A DNA stretch of 64,000 nt, taken from positions 558,001 to 622,000 of the forward strand of contig NZ_SNWQ01000001.1 in the NCBI RefSeq assembly GCF_004361855.1. The letters run 5' to 3'. Of this stretch, positions 8,726 to 17,278 are shown in pieces (positions within the stretch are counted from its first letter, which is position 1; each line of letters opens with the position of its first letter). A program made the translations under genes and the position numbers. Under the pieces are notes generated by a model that was not told the origin of the DNA, did no database searches, and was given only the letters and a program-made list of their open reading frames with translations. The DNA comes from Kribbella caucasensis (lineage in GTDB: Bacteria > Actinomycetota > Actinomycetes > Propionibacteriales > Kribbellaceae).

Positions 8726-9302
8726 GGTCTTGGTCTCCCTTGGGGTAGCAGGCCACGGCCAGCTTGAAGGCATCGCCTTCCGCGCCGCCGTAGCGCGAGA
8801 ACAGGTCCTGCAGCGTGCTCTGCAGGTCGCGGAAGAACTCCTGCCGCCGGTCCGGTGGGACCCGGATCTCACCGGACACCCCGATGGACGGCAGCTCCGG
8901 AGCTGTCCGGTCCAGCGCGGCGACGTCGGCCTGGACCTCTTCCATCAGGTCCAGCAGGTAGCCGAGGCTCAGCTCGTCCTGGGCCCGGCGCAGTCCGCCG
9001 ATCCGGCCGACCAGCCGGGGTGACAACCAGTACGAGCGGGCGGTGGCCTGGTAGACGCCCTCGTGGATCCCACGCACCTTGCGCTCGTCCACCTTGGTCA
9101 CCAGACCGGCCTCGGCGAGGCGCTTGACGTGGTAGTAGACGCGCTGCGGTGTCTGCCCCAGCTGCTCGGCAACCTCGCCGCACGTGTGCGGCTCGGCGAG
9201 CCGGCGCAGCACCTCGATGCGCTGCGGCTTGAACAGCGCCTCGGCCTGGTCCAGCTGCTCCAGGTAGAGCACGTCTCTGGTCACAAAAAAGAGTTTGTAC
9301 AT
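8718..9302 (-). CDS. ArsR-like winged-helix regulator
   Basis: A winged helix (LFKPQRIEVLRRLAEPHTCGEVAEQLGQ, then RVYYHVKRLAEAGLV) is followed by an effector region of about 100 residues. No ArsR metal-binding CxC motif is seen. The start is uncertain: ATG at 9302 is used, but GTG at 9284 (VTRDVLYLEQ) is possible, and TTGACA at 9320-9315 could be a -35 box that would make a near-leaderless message. It is coupled to the SRPBCC gene and divergent from the MsiK-type gene. Confidence 0.85.
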   Translation of the reverse strand: MYKLFFVTRDVLYLEQLDQAEALFKPQRIEVLRRLAEPHTCGEVAEQLGQTPQRVYYHVKRLAEAGLVTKVDERKVRGIHEGVYQATARSYWLSPRLVGRIGGLRRAQDELSLGYLLDLMEEVQADVAALDRTAPELPSIGVSGEIRVPPDRRQEFFRDLQSTLQDLFSRYGGAEGDAFKLAVACYPKGDQDHD

Positions 9303-9477
9303 AAAAAATCTGCTTGTCAACGGCTCGGCAGATCCATTGGGGGGGAATGGAAATCGGGCCGACGGCGTTGTGACGAGTGGGTTGGTGATGCGTCACCAAG
9401 CCAGACACCCAGACCTTGGGGGCCTTTGCTACGGATCGTCCGGCACGTACCTGCCGGCGAAGGAAAGGACGTGTGAA
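9303..9477. promoter_or_regulatory. msiK upstream region with perfect dyad
   Basis: TTGGTGA (9382-9388) and TCACCAA (9393-9399) form a perfect 7-bp dyad around TGCG, about 80 bases before the MsiK ATG. This looks like an operator for a dimeric repressor such as a LacI or GntR protein. AAGGAAAGGA just before 9478 is the ribosome-binding site. The rest shows no gene. Confidence 0.5.
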
Positions 9478-10551
9478 ATGGCGACTGTCTCCTTCAAGGG
9501 CGCGACCCGGGTGTACCCGGGCACCGACGCTCCCGCGGTAGACCAGCTGGACCTGGACATCTCCGACGGGGAGTTCATGGTCCTGGTCGGCCCGTCCGGC
9601 TCCGGCAAGTCCACCGCGCTGCGGATGCTGGCCGGCCTGGAAGAGGTGAACGAGGGCGGCATCTACATCGGCGACCGCGACGTCACCAACAGCCCGCCGA
9701 AGGACCGCGACATCGCGATGGTGTTCCAGAACTACGCGCTGTACCCGCATATGACGGTGGCCGACAACATGGGCTTCGCGCTCAAGATGCAGGGCGTCCA
9801 CAAGGAGGAGCGGGCCGAGCGGGTCGCCGATGCGGCCAAGTTGCTCGGCCTGGAGGAGTACCTCGAGCGCAAGCCGAAGGCGCTGTCCGGTGGTCAGCGT
9901 CAGCGCGTCGCGATGGGTCGCGCGATCGTCCGTAACCCGCAGGTCTTCCTGATGGACGAACCGCTGTCGAACCTCGACGCCAAGCTCCGGGTCCAGACCC
10001 GCACCCAGATCGCCGAACTCCAGCACCGGCTGGGCGTCACCACGGTCTACGTCACCCACGACCAGATCGAAGCGATGACGATGGGCGACCGGGTCGCGGT
10101 ACTGAAGGACGGTCTGCTCCAGCAGGTCGACACCCCGCTGAACCTGTACGACGCCCCTCGGAACAGGTTCGTGGCCGGCTTCATCGGTTCGCCGGCGATG
10201 AACCTGATCGAGGCACGGATCGTCGACGGTGGCGCGAAGATCGGGGACTACGTGGTCCCGTTGGAGCGCAGTCTGCTCAGCAAGGCCGGTGACGACCAGA
10301 CTCTGACGCTCGGCATTCGCCCGGAGGCGTTCCACATCGCCGACGAGGGGTTGCCGGTCCGGGTGTCCGTGATCGAGGAACTCGGGTCCGACGCGTACCT
10401 GTACGGCACAGCCGACCACACCGACGACCAGGTGATCGCGCGGATCAACACCCGCGCGCACAACGACAAGGGCGAGATCGTGCATCTTGCTCCGCAGCCC
10501 GACAAGTTGCACGTCTTCTCTTCTTCGACGGAAGAGCGGCTCACCGCCTGA
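9478..10551 (+). CDS. msiK: multiple-sugar ABC importer ATPase, MsiK/UgpC type
   Basis: The 357-residue ATPase has Walker A GPSGSGKST, Q-loop FQNYALYPHMTV, signature LSGGQRQRVAMGRAIV, Walker B VFLMDEPLSNLDAKLR and switch H in THDQIEAMTMGD. A C-terminal OB-like regulatory domain follows (IGSPAMNLIEARI, LGIRPEAFHI). This is the layout of MsiK, the shared ATPase that in Streptomyces energises several carbohydrate importers. No permease or solute-binding gene lies nearby, which supports a shared-subunit role. ATG at 9478 has a strong ribosome-binding site. Confidence 0.9.
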   Translation: MATVSFKGATRVYPGTDAPAVDQLDLDISDGEFMVLVGPSGSGKSTALRMLAGLEEVNEGGIYIGDRDVTNSPPKDRDIAMVFQNYALYPHMTVADNMGFALKMQGVHKEERAERVADAAKLLGLEEYLERKPKALSGGQRQRVAMGRAIVRNPQVFLMDEPLSNLDAKLRVQTRTQIAELQHRLGVTTVYVTHDQIEAMTMGDRVAVLKDGLLQQVDTPLNLYDAPRNRFVAGFIGSPAMNLIEARIVDGGAKIGDYVVPLERSLLSKAGDDQTLTLGIRPEAFHIADEGLPVRVSVIEELGSDAYLYGTADHTDDQVIARINTRAHNDKGEIVHLAPQPDKLHVFSSSTEERLTA

Positions 10552-10598
10552 CACCTGGTACTTCGGCCTCGGGCTGACCACATCGGCCCCCGCGACCC

Positions 10599-10668
10599 GT
10601 AGTACGGCATCAGGCTCGACCCGTACTACGCACCCGACCCCGGACGGCACCCCCGCCGTACCGGGGTC
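10599..10668 (+). terminator. hairpins downstream of msiK
   Basis: GACCCCGG-ACGGC pairs with GCCGT-A-CCGGGGTC (10636-10648 with 10655-10668, one bulged base) to give a GC-rich intrinsic-terminator-like hairpin. A second 9-bp stem, GTAGTACGG at 10599-10607 with 10621-10629, precedes it. Neither has a T tract, as is usual in actinobacteria. Confidence 0.6.
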
Positions 10669-10699
10669 GTGGTGATTAGTGGGCCACTAGGGTGATCTG

Positions 10700-11128
10700 G
10701 TGTGGAGTTCAGGGGATGCCGGGGTGCTCGAATTGCCGTCGGGTCGGTTGGTTCGTGGGCGTGGGTTGCGGAAGTCGATGCCGGCTGGGCCGGAGCCGCA
10801 GTACGGCATCTATTTGTTGGGCAAGCAGCCACCTTCCGTGCCGTGGGACAGCCGGTGGATCCGGTGGCCGGACTTTCGGTTGCCGGCGGAGCCGGTCGTG
10901 GTGGTCTTCCGCGAAGCGCTCCGGAGAGCCGGGACCGAGCGGGTCGAGTTCGCCTGCGGTGGTGGTCGGGGGCGAACCGGGACCGCACTCGCCTGCCTCG
11001 CCGTACTGGACGGCGTGCCGGCCTCGAGGGCTGTGGAGTACGTGCGGGAGAAGTACGACCCGCACGCGATCGAAACCCCTTGGCAGAAGCGCTTCGTACG
11101 GAGGTTCGTCGGCGCCGAAACCCGTTGA
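10700..11128 (+). CDS. protein-tyrosine phosphatase-like protein
   Basis: The 142-residue cytosolic protein contains the phosphatase loop C-X5-R as ACGGGRGRTGTALACLA near residue 90. An upstream WDSRWIRWPDF segment could supply the general-acid aspartate loop. The histidine that normally precedes the loop cysteine is replaced by alanine. Similar small proteins are common in actinobacteria and are annotated as protein-tyrosine phosphatase family. The start is GTG. The natural substrate is unknown. Confidence 0.72.
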   Translation: MWSSGDAGVLELPSGRLVRGRGLRKSMPAGPEPQYGIYLLGKQPPSVPWDSRWIRWPDFRLPAEPVVVVFREALRRAGTERVEFACGGGRGRTGTALACLAVLDGVPASRAVEYVREKYDPHAIETPWQKRFVRRFVGAETR

Positions 11129-11161
11129 CGCCGAGGAGCCGGGTGGCGTTGGGTCGGCTGT

Positions 11162-11557
11162 ATGCGGATCGAGCGAACGAATCCAGACGGGTTGCATGCG
11201 ACGCCTGGGTATCACCATGTGACGAAGGTCCAGACCGAGCGGCTCGTGTTCCTGGCCGGGCAGTGTCCGTTGCTGCCGTCGGGTGAGCTCGCGGAGGGTG
11301 GGCTGCCGGGGCAGACCTCGCAGGTGATCGACAACATCATGGTGGCGCTCGCGGCCGCCGGGGCCCGGCCGGAGGACGTCGTGCGGACGGTGATCTATGT
11401 GGCATCGCCGGTCCGGGAGGATCTCGCGGCGGTGTGGACGCAACTGAACGAGTCGCCGCTCGCCCCCGCGTTCACCACCGCGAGCACGCTGCTCGGCGTC
11501 GCCCAGCTCGGCTTCCCAGGCCAACTAGTCGAGATCGACGTAACAGCAGCCCTGTAG
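11162..11557 (+). CDS. RidA/YjgF-family protein without the canonical arginine
   Basis: The 131-residue protein has the family fold (VFLAGQCPLLPSGEL, QVIDNIMVALAAAGARPEDVVRTVIYVAS, and a LVEIDVTA end). True RidA enamine/imine deaminases have arginine at the position corresponding to APAFTTASTLLGV; here no arginine is present. It therefore belongs with the Rid subgroups in which deaminase activity is doubtful. It may bind small metabolites. Confidence 0.82.
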   Translation: MRIERTNPDGLHATPGYHHVTKVQTERLVFLAGQCPLLPSGELAEGGLPGQTSQVIDNIMVALAAAGARPEDVVRTVIYVASPVREDLAAVWTQLNESPLAPAFTTASTLLGVAQLGFPGQLVEIDVTAAL

Positions 11558-11687
11558 TTGAAGGCCCCCTGGGCGTTGCCGTCCCGCCAGCCCCCACCGC
11601 CCGCCACACCCCGCCCTCGCAGCACCCCCGCACCCGCCCTGCCGCGGCGCACGTCGTCGGTAGGGCCGGGCTGGATGCGGAGATGCT

Positions 11688-12968
11688 TCAGAGCTGGTGG
11701 TTTGGCTGGAGCATCCTGGTCGGGTCGTAGGTGTTGCGTAGTTGGAGCAGGCGATCGTGGGTCGTCTTCTCGTAGGCCTCGCTGACCTGGTGTTGGTCGA
11801 GCGGGGCGAAGGAGAAGTTCAGCGACCGGCCGACGACGTACGGCTGCCACGGGTCGAGAACCGCACGATGGAGTTCGGCGGCGTCGTTCTCGCCGGGTGT
11901 GAGGACGGTCAGCGAGTACGCCGCGTCGCGGTGGCCGACGGCGTTCGGTTCCTTCGGCGGGCGGGCCAGGGCGCCGCCGAGGTGCCTGATCATGACGACG
12001 CACATCGCCGCGGCCTCGGGACCCGCGAGCTTCGGGATCGTGGCGAGGGCCGCGGGGTCGAGCTGGTTGAGCAGGACATTGCGGGCGCCGTACGCATCCG
12101 GGCGCTCCGGTTCGGCGAAGATCCGGCCGGACTCGGTGTAGGGGATCTCGCCGACGGTGTCGAGCAGGGGTGTGCCGATGGCTCGCAGAGGCTGGATCAG
12201 TTCCTCGCCGTTGCTGCCGAGAATGCTGAGCGAGACTTGGGCGACGTACTTGCCACGCAGCGGTGCGGGGACGGGTGGGATGTCGGGGAACGGCACGATC
12301 GCGACCGCCGAGGTCACCTCGTCCGGAACCGTTGCGGTCCACTCGCGCCAGGTCTCGAGGATGCCCGGGGTGGCCGGCAGTTCGTAGTACAGGCTGCCGC
12401 CGAAGAGGGTGGTGACGGGGAAGAGGTCGACCTCGAGTTCGGTGACGATGCCGAAGTTGCCGCCGCCTCCGCGAAGTGCCCAGAAGAGATCGCCTTCGGC
12501 GTTTCGGAGGGTGCCGTCGGGGGTGACGACCTCGATGCGGCGGACGTGGTCGGCCGCGAAACCGTGGCGCCTCGCCATCAGGCCGACACCGCCGCCGAGC
12601 GTGTAGGAGATCGCGCCGACGCCTGGGAAGCTACCGGACAGCGGGGCGAGACCGTGTTTGGCGGCCGCGTCGATGACCTGTTGCCAACTGGCGCCCGCCT
12701 GGATGGTTGCGGTCCGTTGGCCGGGGTCGACGGTGACGTCGTCGAAGCGGCTGGTGGTGATGAGGACGGCGTCGGTCGGTCGGGTGTGGCCGTGGCCGGT
12801 CGCCTTGACGGCGAGTTTGAGGTCGTGGTCGCGGGCGTAGCGGACGGCTTCCTGGATGTCCGCTGCGCTGGTGGCGCCGAAGATCTTCGCCGGCTGGTGC
12901 GGATCGCGGCGCTGGAAACCCAGGCGTTGCTGGTTGTAGCCGGGGGTCTCTGGTGTCCATGTCTTCAT
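11688..12968 (-). CDS. FAD-linked oxidase, berberine-bridge enzyme type
   Basis: The 426-residue flavoprotein has an FAD-binding PCMH domain in the first 200 residues (LAVKATGHGHT, AGASWQQVIDAAAKHGLAPLSG, YTLGGGVGLMARRHGFAADHV). A substrate domain follows, and the C-terminal BBE segment ends LQLRNTYDPTRMLQPNHQL. The histidine in GHGHT is the probable covalent flavin anchor; the second cysteine anchor of bicovalent members is not apparent. ATG at 12968 gives the family-typical start. It is divergent from the WYL regulator at 13033. The substrate (sugar or alkaloid-like alcohol) is unknown. Confidence 0.9.
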   Translation of the reverse strand: MKTWTPETPGYNQQRLGFQRRDPHQPAKIFGATSAADIQEAVRYARDHDLKLAVKATGHGHTRPTDAVLITTSRFDDVTVDPGQRTATIQAGASWQQVIDAAAKHGLAPLSGSFPGVGAISYTLGGGVGLMARRHGFAADHVRRIEVVTPDGTLRNAEGDLFWALRGGGGNFGIVTELEVDLFPVTTLFGGSLYYELPATPGILETWREWTATVPDEVTSAVAIVPFPDIPPVPAPLRGKYVAQVSLSILGSNGEELIQPLRAIGTPLLDTVGEIPYTESGRIFAEPERPDAYGARNVLLNQLDPAALATIPKLAGPEAAAMCVVMIRHLGGALARPPKEPNAVGHRDAAYSLTVLTPGENDAAELHRAVLDPWQPYVVGRSLNFSFAPLDQHQVSEAYEKTTHDRLLQLRNTYDPTRMLQPNHQL

Positions 12969-12991
12969 GGGGACCACGTTAGGGAGCCTTC

Positions 12992-13008
12992 CGGACAGGG
13001 CTTGTCCG
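12992..13008. promoter_or_regulatory. dyad between FAD oxidase and WYL regulator
   Basis: CGGACA and TGTCCG flank GGGCT between the divergent genes, 25 bases upstream of the regulator's GTG. It is a candidate operator for the WYL protein. Confidence 0.4.
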
Positions 13009-13032
13009 CAAGGCTGTGGAATTCTGGTTCTT

Positions 13033-13992
13033 GTGAACGATTTGCCCGGGCGGTTGTTGCGACTGCTGTCGTTGCTGCAGTCGCGGCGAGAGTGGTCCGG
13101 CCGCGAACTGGCCGAACGGCTCGGCGTCACCGACCGGACCGTACGGCGTGACGTCGAGCGGCTGCGTTCCCTCGATTACCCGGTGACGGGCACGACCGGG
13201 ACAGCGGGCGGGTATCGACTGGCCTCGGGGCGGAACATGCCACCCCTCATCCTGGACGCCGACGAAGTGGTGGCGGTGGCGGCCGGGCTCGCGACCGTGA
13301 CCGGGATCGAGGGGATCGAGGACAGCGCGATGAGTGCGCTGGCCAAACTCGAACAGGTGCTGCCGGCCCGGCACCGTCCGCAGGTCGCGGCGCTCGGCGA
13401 ATCGTCGGTGGCGCCGCACCTCGACCTGCCCCGGATCGACGCGCAGTTGCTGGCGTCGCTGGCCTCCTGCTGCCGGGACTCGGAGATCATTGCCTTTGAC
13501 TACGAATCCCGGTCGGGTGCGAGCAGCTCGCGCCGGGTGGAGCCCCACCAGTTGGTAGCGGTGCACGGGCAGTGGTATCTGCTCGCGTACGACCCGGAGC
13601 GCGCGGACTGGCGGACGTTCCGGGTGGACCGGATCAGCTCGGTGCGGCCGAGTCGGCACCACTTCACGCCGCGGGAGCTGCCGGCGCCCGACGCGTTGTC
13701 GTACCTGGAGCAGTCTTTCGCGACGGCGTCGTACCGGCACTCGGTGACGCTGTGGGTGCAGTTGCCGGCCGACGAGCTCAGGCGGAACTTCTACCGATGG
13801 TGGCTGCCGGGCACCGTCGAGGCCGACGGGGTGGATTCGTGCGTGGTGCGGTTGACGACGGAGTCGCCTGAGCTCCTGATCCAGTACGTCGCGGCGGTGG
13901 TTGCCCTGGGCGCCGAGTTCACGATGCAGGCGCCGGAGCAGACGGCCGCCTTGATCCGCGATGTCGGACTGCGGCTCGCCTCCGGCGCGTAG
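13033..13992 (+). CDS. WYL-domain HTH transcriptional regulator
   Basis: The 319-residue regulator has the N-terminal HTH_11 domain (LLRLLSLLQSRREWSGRELAERLG, DRTVRRDVERLRSLDYPV) and the central WYL domain with the diagnostic HGQWYLLAYDPERADWRTFRVDRIS. A C-terminal WCX region follows. WYL domains sense small ligands or nucleic acids. The GTG at 13033 fits the family N-terminus. It is divergent from the flavin oxidase, its probable target, and is a close relative of the partial regulator at the left edge. Confidence 0.9.
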   Translation: MNDLPGRLLRLLSLLQSRREWSGRELAERLGVTDRTVRRDVERLRSLDYPVTGTTGTAGGYRLASGRNMPPLILDADEVVAVAAGLATVTGIEGIEDSAMSALAKLEQVLPARHRPQVAALGESSVAPHLDLPRIDAQLLASLASCCRDSEIIAFDYESRSGASSSRRVEPHQLVAVHGQWYLLAYDPERADWRTFRVDRISSVRPSRHHFTPRELPAPDALSYLEQSFATASYRHSVTLWVQLPADELRRNFYRWWLPGTVEADGVDSCVVRLTTESPELLIQYVAAVVALGAEFTMQAPEQTAALIRDVGLRLASGA

Positions 13993-14041
13993 CACCGGGA
14001 GCTTCGGGCCGCATGCGTTCTGGGCCCCGAAACTGCGGCGG

Positions 14042-14452
14042 TCAGGCGGTGATCAGGCCGATCCCGAGGGTCACGACGCCGACGGCGAGCGAGGCGGCGC
14101 CCAGCCAGAGGACCCAGAAGAACTGGTTCGGCTGGGTCCGGTCCTTGCCGGCCGACGAGGCGAAGAACCCGCCGGACATCAGGATCGCGGCAACCGGCAA
14201 CGCCAGCCGGCCGATCCACAACCAGAAGCCGCTCAGCCCGGTCGAGTCGACGTAGAGCAGGCCGACCAGGCTGAGGATCACCAGTACGCCGGCGTGCGCG
14301 TGGCCGGCCCGGGCGAACGACTTCTGGAAATCCGTCATCGGGACCTGTCCGCGGACGATCTTGGTCATGAACCAGCCGCCGATCTGGATCGTCACGATGG
14401 TGAGCAGGATCGCCCCGGCGATGGTCCGGGACGCCTCACTCAGTTCGGTCAT
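14042..14452 (-). CDS. four-helix membrane protein of unknown function
   Basis: The 136-residue protein has four predicted helices (IAGAILLTIVTIQIGGWFM; AHAGVLVILSLVGLLYV; LWIGRLALPVAAILMSGGFF; FWVLWLGAASLAVGVVTLGIG). The loop FARAGHAHAGVL is notable for paired histidines, a possible metal or heme site. I do not recognise the family. It lies downstream of the DoxX gene on the same strand with a 75-base gap and may be cotranscribed. Confidence 0.75.
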   Translation of the reverse strand: MTELSEASRTIAGAILLTIVTIQIGGWFMTKIVRGQVPMTDFQKSFARAGHAHAGVLVILSLVGLLYVDSTGLSGFWLWIGRLALPVAAILMSGGFFASSAGKDRTQPNQFFWVLWLGAASLAVGVVTLGIGLITA

Positions 14453-14527
14453 GATGGAACTCCTGCCTGGTCGGGCTTGTGGTGGGGGTGGTTTGTCTAG
14501 GTTGCTGGGGTTCTGGTCGGCTTGGAA

Positions 14528-15082
14528 TCAGCGGTCGACGAGTTCGGTATCTGCCCGGTCGGCCGGGTTCGACGCTGACTTGGCCGACCCGAGCAGGCGG
14601 CGTACCGGCGTACTGTCTGCCGACCGCGCTACCCAGGCGGCGACTGCCAGGTAGAGGACCTGCTCGGGGATGCGCTGCCAGAGCGGGGTCGCCGGTTCGC
14701 CATTGGCGAAGGCAACGTTCTCGACGGCCGCGTAGATGTTCGCCGGCAGCAACGTCACGAACAGCGCGACCAGGGACCAGCCCGCAGCCCACCTCGTTGC
14801 CGTCAGCACCAATCCGGCCGCGCCGAGCAACTCGAGTACGCCGGTCAGGTAGACCATCGCATCGGCGAACGGCACGAACGGCGGCACCATCCGCACCATG
14901 TCCGCGTGGGTCGGCATCACGGTGACGCCGGCCGGGACGAAGTGCGCGCTGGCGGTCATCACCAGCATCACCGCCATCCCGTGCGCCGCGCTCACCGGCC
15001 AGCTCGCGAACCGCCGGACCCCGACCGCGCCGAGCGCACGGAAGACCAGCGTGGCGAGCACCAGAACGATCAGGACGATCAT
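14528..15082 (-). CDS. DoxX-like membrane protein
   Basis: The protein of about 184 residues has four helices and the DoxX pattern: HFVPAGVTVMPTHADMVRMVPPFVPF, then LTGVLELLGAAGLVLTATRWAAGW and LLPANIYAA. A hydrophilic tail of about 30 residues ends the chain. DoxX-family proteins are linked to quinone and thiol redox functions, but bacterial members are mostly uncharacterised. ATG at 15082 is chosen because it begins the first helix. It is divergent from the MerR regulator, with paired operators between. Confidence 0.85.
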   Translation of the reverse strand: MIVLIVLVLATLVFRALGAVGVRRFASWPVSAAHGMAVMLVMTASAHFVPAGVTVMPTHADMVRMVPPFVPFADAMVYLTGVLELLGAAGLVLTATRWAAGWSLVALFVTLLPANIYAAVENVAFANGEPATPLWQRIPEQVLYLAVAAWVARSADSTPVRRLLGSAKSASNPADRADTELVDR

Positions 15083-15100
15083 GGACGCTTCCCTTCTAGT

Positions 15101-15140
15101 GGATAGTCGCGCTATCCGTTTATGGATACTGCTACTATCC
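15101..15140. promoter_or_regulatory. two GGATA-N7-TATCC operators
   Basis: GGATAGTCGCGCTATCC (15101-15117) and GGATACTGCTACTATCC (15124-15140) share the form GGATA-N7-TATCC, with centres 23 bases apart. They lie between the divergent DoxX and MerR genes. The second extends to ATGGATA/TATCCAT. Two well-matched copies in about 85 bases strongly suggest a real operator, most likely for the adjacent regulator. Confidence 0.7.
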
Positions 15141-15167
15141 ATCACGAGTCGAGGAAAGGCAAGGGAG

Positions 15168-15821
15168 ATGCGAATCGCGGAGTTGAGCCGGCAGTCCGGA
15201 GTCCCGGTGCCGACGATCAAGTACTACCTACGGGAGAACCTGCTGCCCCCCGGCGAACTGAGCAGCCCCAACCAGGCCCGCTACGGCGAACACCACCTGC
15301 GCCGGCTCCGCCTGATCCGCGCCCTCGTCGACCTGGCCCAGATCCCGATCGCCCAGGTCAAGGAGATCGTCGCCGGCCTCGACTCCCCCACGCTCCCCCT
15401 GCACGACCAGATCGGACGCGCCCACCGCGCCATCACCCCGACGCGCAACCTCACCACCACCCCCGAGGCACACACCGCCGCGTCCCGTCAGGTCGACGAC
15501 CTGATCCGCTCCCGCGGCTGGACCATCGAACCCGACGCCCCCGCCCTCACCACCCTGGTCGACACCATCGCCGCCATGCACACCCTCGACCATGACTACC
15601 TGACCACTTTCCTCGACACCTACGCCGACGCCGTGGAAAAGTTCACCACCCTCGAGATCACCGCGGTCACCTCCCGCCAAACCCCCGACCAAATCGCCGA
15701 ATCAGTAGTAATCGGCACCATCCTCGGCGAAACCCTCATCTCCTCCCTCCGCCTACTAGCCCAAGAATCCATCTCGGCCCACCTCTGGACAGGTCACCCA
15801 GCCGGCCCGGCCGGGGACTGA
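15168..15821 (+). CDS. MerR-family transcriptional regulator
   Basis: The 217-residue regulator begins RIAELSRQSGVPVPTIKYYLRENLLPPGELSSPNQARYGE, a MerR winged helix. Its predicted dimerisation and effector regions are longer than in metal-sensing MerR proteins, and no cysteine pair is seen. The C-terminal helical part (LDHDYLTTFLDTYADAVEKF) is of unknown role. ATG at 15168 has GAGGAAAGG and AAGGGAG upstream. It probably controls itself and the DoxX gene through the paired dyads. Confidence 0.9.
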   Translation: MRIAELSRQSGVPVPTIKYYLRENLLPPGELSSPNQARYGEHHLRRLRLIRALVDLAQIPIAQVKEIVAGLDSPTLPLHDQIGRAHRAITPTRNLTTTPEAHTAASRQVDDLIRSRGWTIEPDAPALTTLVDTIAAMHTLDHDYLTTFLDTYADAVEKFTTLEITAVTSRQTPDQIAESVVIGTILGETLISSLRLLAQESISAHLWTGHPAGPAGD

Positions 15822-15916
15822 CTCAGCAACCATGGGAATTCTGCGTTCCCACTCGCGGGCCGCACCGAAGCAACTCGGTCACGCGGCTAACTCAACATCC
15901 AACCTCTGATACAGAC

Positions 15917-15958
15917 ACCCAACGCCGCTCGATCCTGTGGTCGCCGGCGTCGCTGGGT
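15917..15958. terminator. hairpin at the MerR/DUF2786 convergence
   Basis: ACCCAACGCCG (15917-15927) pairs with CGGCGT and TGGGT (15945-15958) across a three-base bulge. It lies between the ends of two convergent genes. It is a weak candidate. Confidence 0.35.
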
Positions 15959-17229
15959 CAGGTCTGGACCTCGTCGAACAGGTTGAGCTGGGCGAGCTCG
16001 GCGGCGGCACGACCGCCGGCCCAGCCCTCCTGGTTCGTGATAGCCGTGCTCTTCTCGACCAGGTTGGGGAACATCATGGCGGTTAGCTCGTCGACCTCTA
16101 CTTCGTGGTCGCGGATCGCCGGCAGCAGGGCTGGTGCGGCGGCCGCGGTCACCGACTCCTCGGTCACCCGGCGCAGCCTCTGACCGATGTGCACCGCGAA
16201 CGAGAGCAGGAATGACTGCCGGAACGACCGGGTTCTCGAGCGGCCTGCCAGGTCCGCTCGCGAGCCGTGGGCGAGCATCGCCCGCTGTGCCTGGGCCAGG
16301 AGTGATGTGATCATCAGTTCGGCTGCGTCGAGGTCGAACGCCGATCCCACAACGGTGCATACGCCCAGCCGCGTGTCGTAGACGGCCCGGCACCGATTCG
16401 CTCCTGCGACCTCGTCGACGAGTGTGGCCTTGGCGTCGAGGTACGGCGCGTCGAGCCAGACCCGGCGATATGTCGTCGTCGATCGGTCGTCTCCGTGCTC
16501 GTCCCCCAGATGCAACAGCTGTTCCAGCGAATATGTGCTGATCAGCTCTTGCGCCTTGGCAGAGAGTGCCTCCCCCTCCTCGGGGAACGTGGTTGCCTCG
16601 GCCTTTGCGAGCAGCGCGCGAACCTGGGCGAGCTTCGCGGACGCGCGCGACCCGATTGGTGCCTGCTCGGAAGCCCGTCGCTGCACAGGGACCTCGGCGG
16701 CGGGCAGTGCTGCGACGAGAGCGATCAGCCGCAACGCCAGCGAGAGGTCTCCGTCGTCGCCCAATGCGAGCTGCCGTGGCTGGCCCAGCGCCGAGATCTC
16801 GGCCTCCCAGGCCGCGGTATGGCCGCCGCCGACGTGGCGCGCGGCGAGCACCAGTCCGGACACCACCGCGCGATGGCTCGACCCGATCATGCGGTCGACG
16901 GCTTCCGCAAGCTCCGCCGGACCCCAGCCACCCCGGAGGGCGGGCGTGAGGACGCGGGTCAGTAGGTCGGTGACCGCCTGCTCCAGCGCCCCAGGAAGCG
17001 GGCACTCCCGCCGGAGGGACGCCGCCCTGCGGCGGGCCTCCTCCTCGGACCCGCGCGGCCCGAGCGCGCGCACATGAGCCACCACACGCAGATCCGCGAA
17101 GGCCACCGGATCCACGGTGAACCCGTCGCCTGATCCGAACGGCGACCCGCTTGGACGTCGCGAGCCGTGCTCCTGTCTCGGCTGCTTTCGCTTGCGAGCG
17201 TCCCGCCGCGCTTTGCTGTTGCGCCCCAT
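15958..17229 (-). CDS. DUF2786 domain protein
   Basis: The 423-residue soluble protein has a basic N-terminus (MGRNSKARRDARKRKQPR). Its central DUF2786 motif is AKLAQVRALLAKAEATTFPEEGEALSAKAQELISTYSLE near residue 210, followed by a conserved C-terminal half of the kind found with DUF2786 in actinobacteria. DUF2786 occurs in phage and plasmid proteins and in chromosomal actinobacterial proteins, with no established biochemistry. The basic tail suggests nucleic-acid contact, which is an inference. It is 49 bases downstream of dnaB on the same strand. Confidence 0.85.
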   Translation of the reverse strand: MGRNSKARRDARKRKQPRQEHGSRRPSGSPFGSGDGFTVDPVAFADLRVVAHVRALGPRGSEEEARRRAASLRRECPLPGALEQAVTDLLTRVLTPALRGGWGPAELAEAVDRMIGSSHRAVVSGLVLAARHVGGGHTAAWEAEISALGQPRQLALGDDGDLSLALRLIALVAALPAAEVPVQRRASEQAPIGSRASAKLAQVRALLAKAEATTFPEEGEALSAKAQELISTYSLEQLLHLGDEHGDDRSTTTYRRVWLDAPYLDAKATLVDEVAGANRCRAVYDTRLGVCTVVGSAFDLDAAELMITSLLAQAQRAMLAHGSRADLAGRSRTRSFRQSFLLSFAVHIGQRLRRVTEESVTAAAAPALLPAIRDHEVEVDELTAMMFPNLVEKSTAITNQEGWAGGRAAAELAQLNLFDEVQT

Positions 17230-17278
17230 CGCGAGTGAACCCCTTCACTGGCTGGTGATGTGAGTGGCCGGGAGCTCG

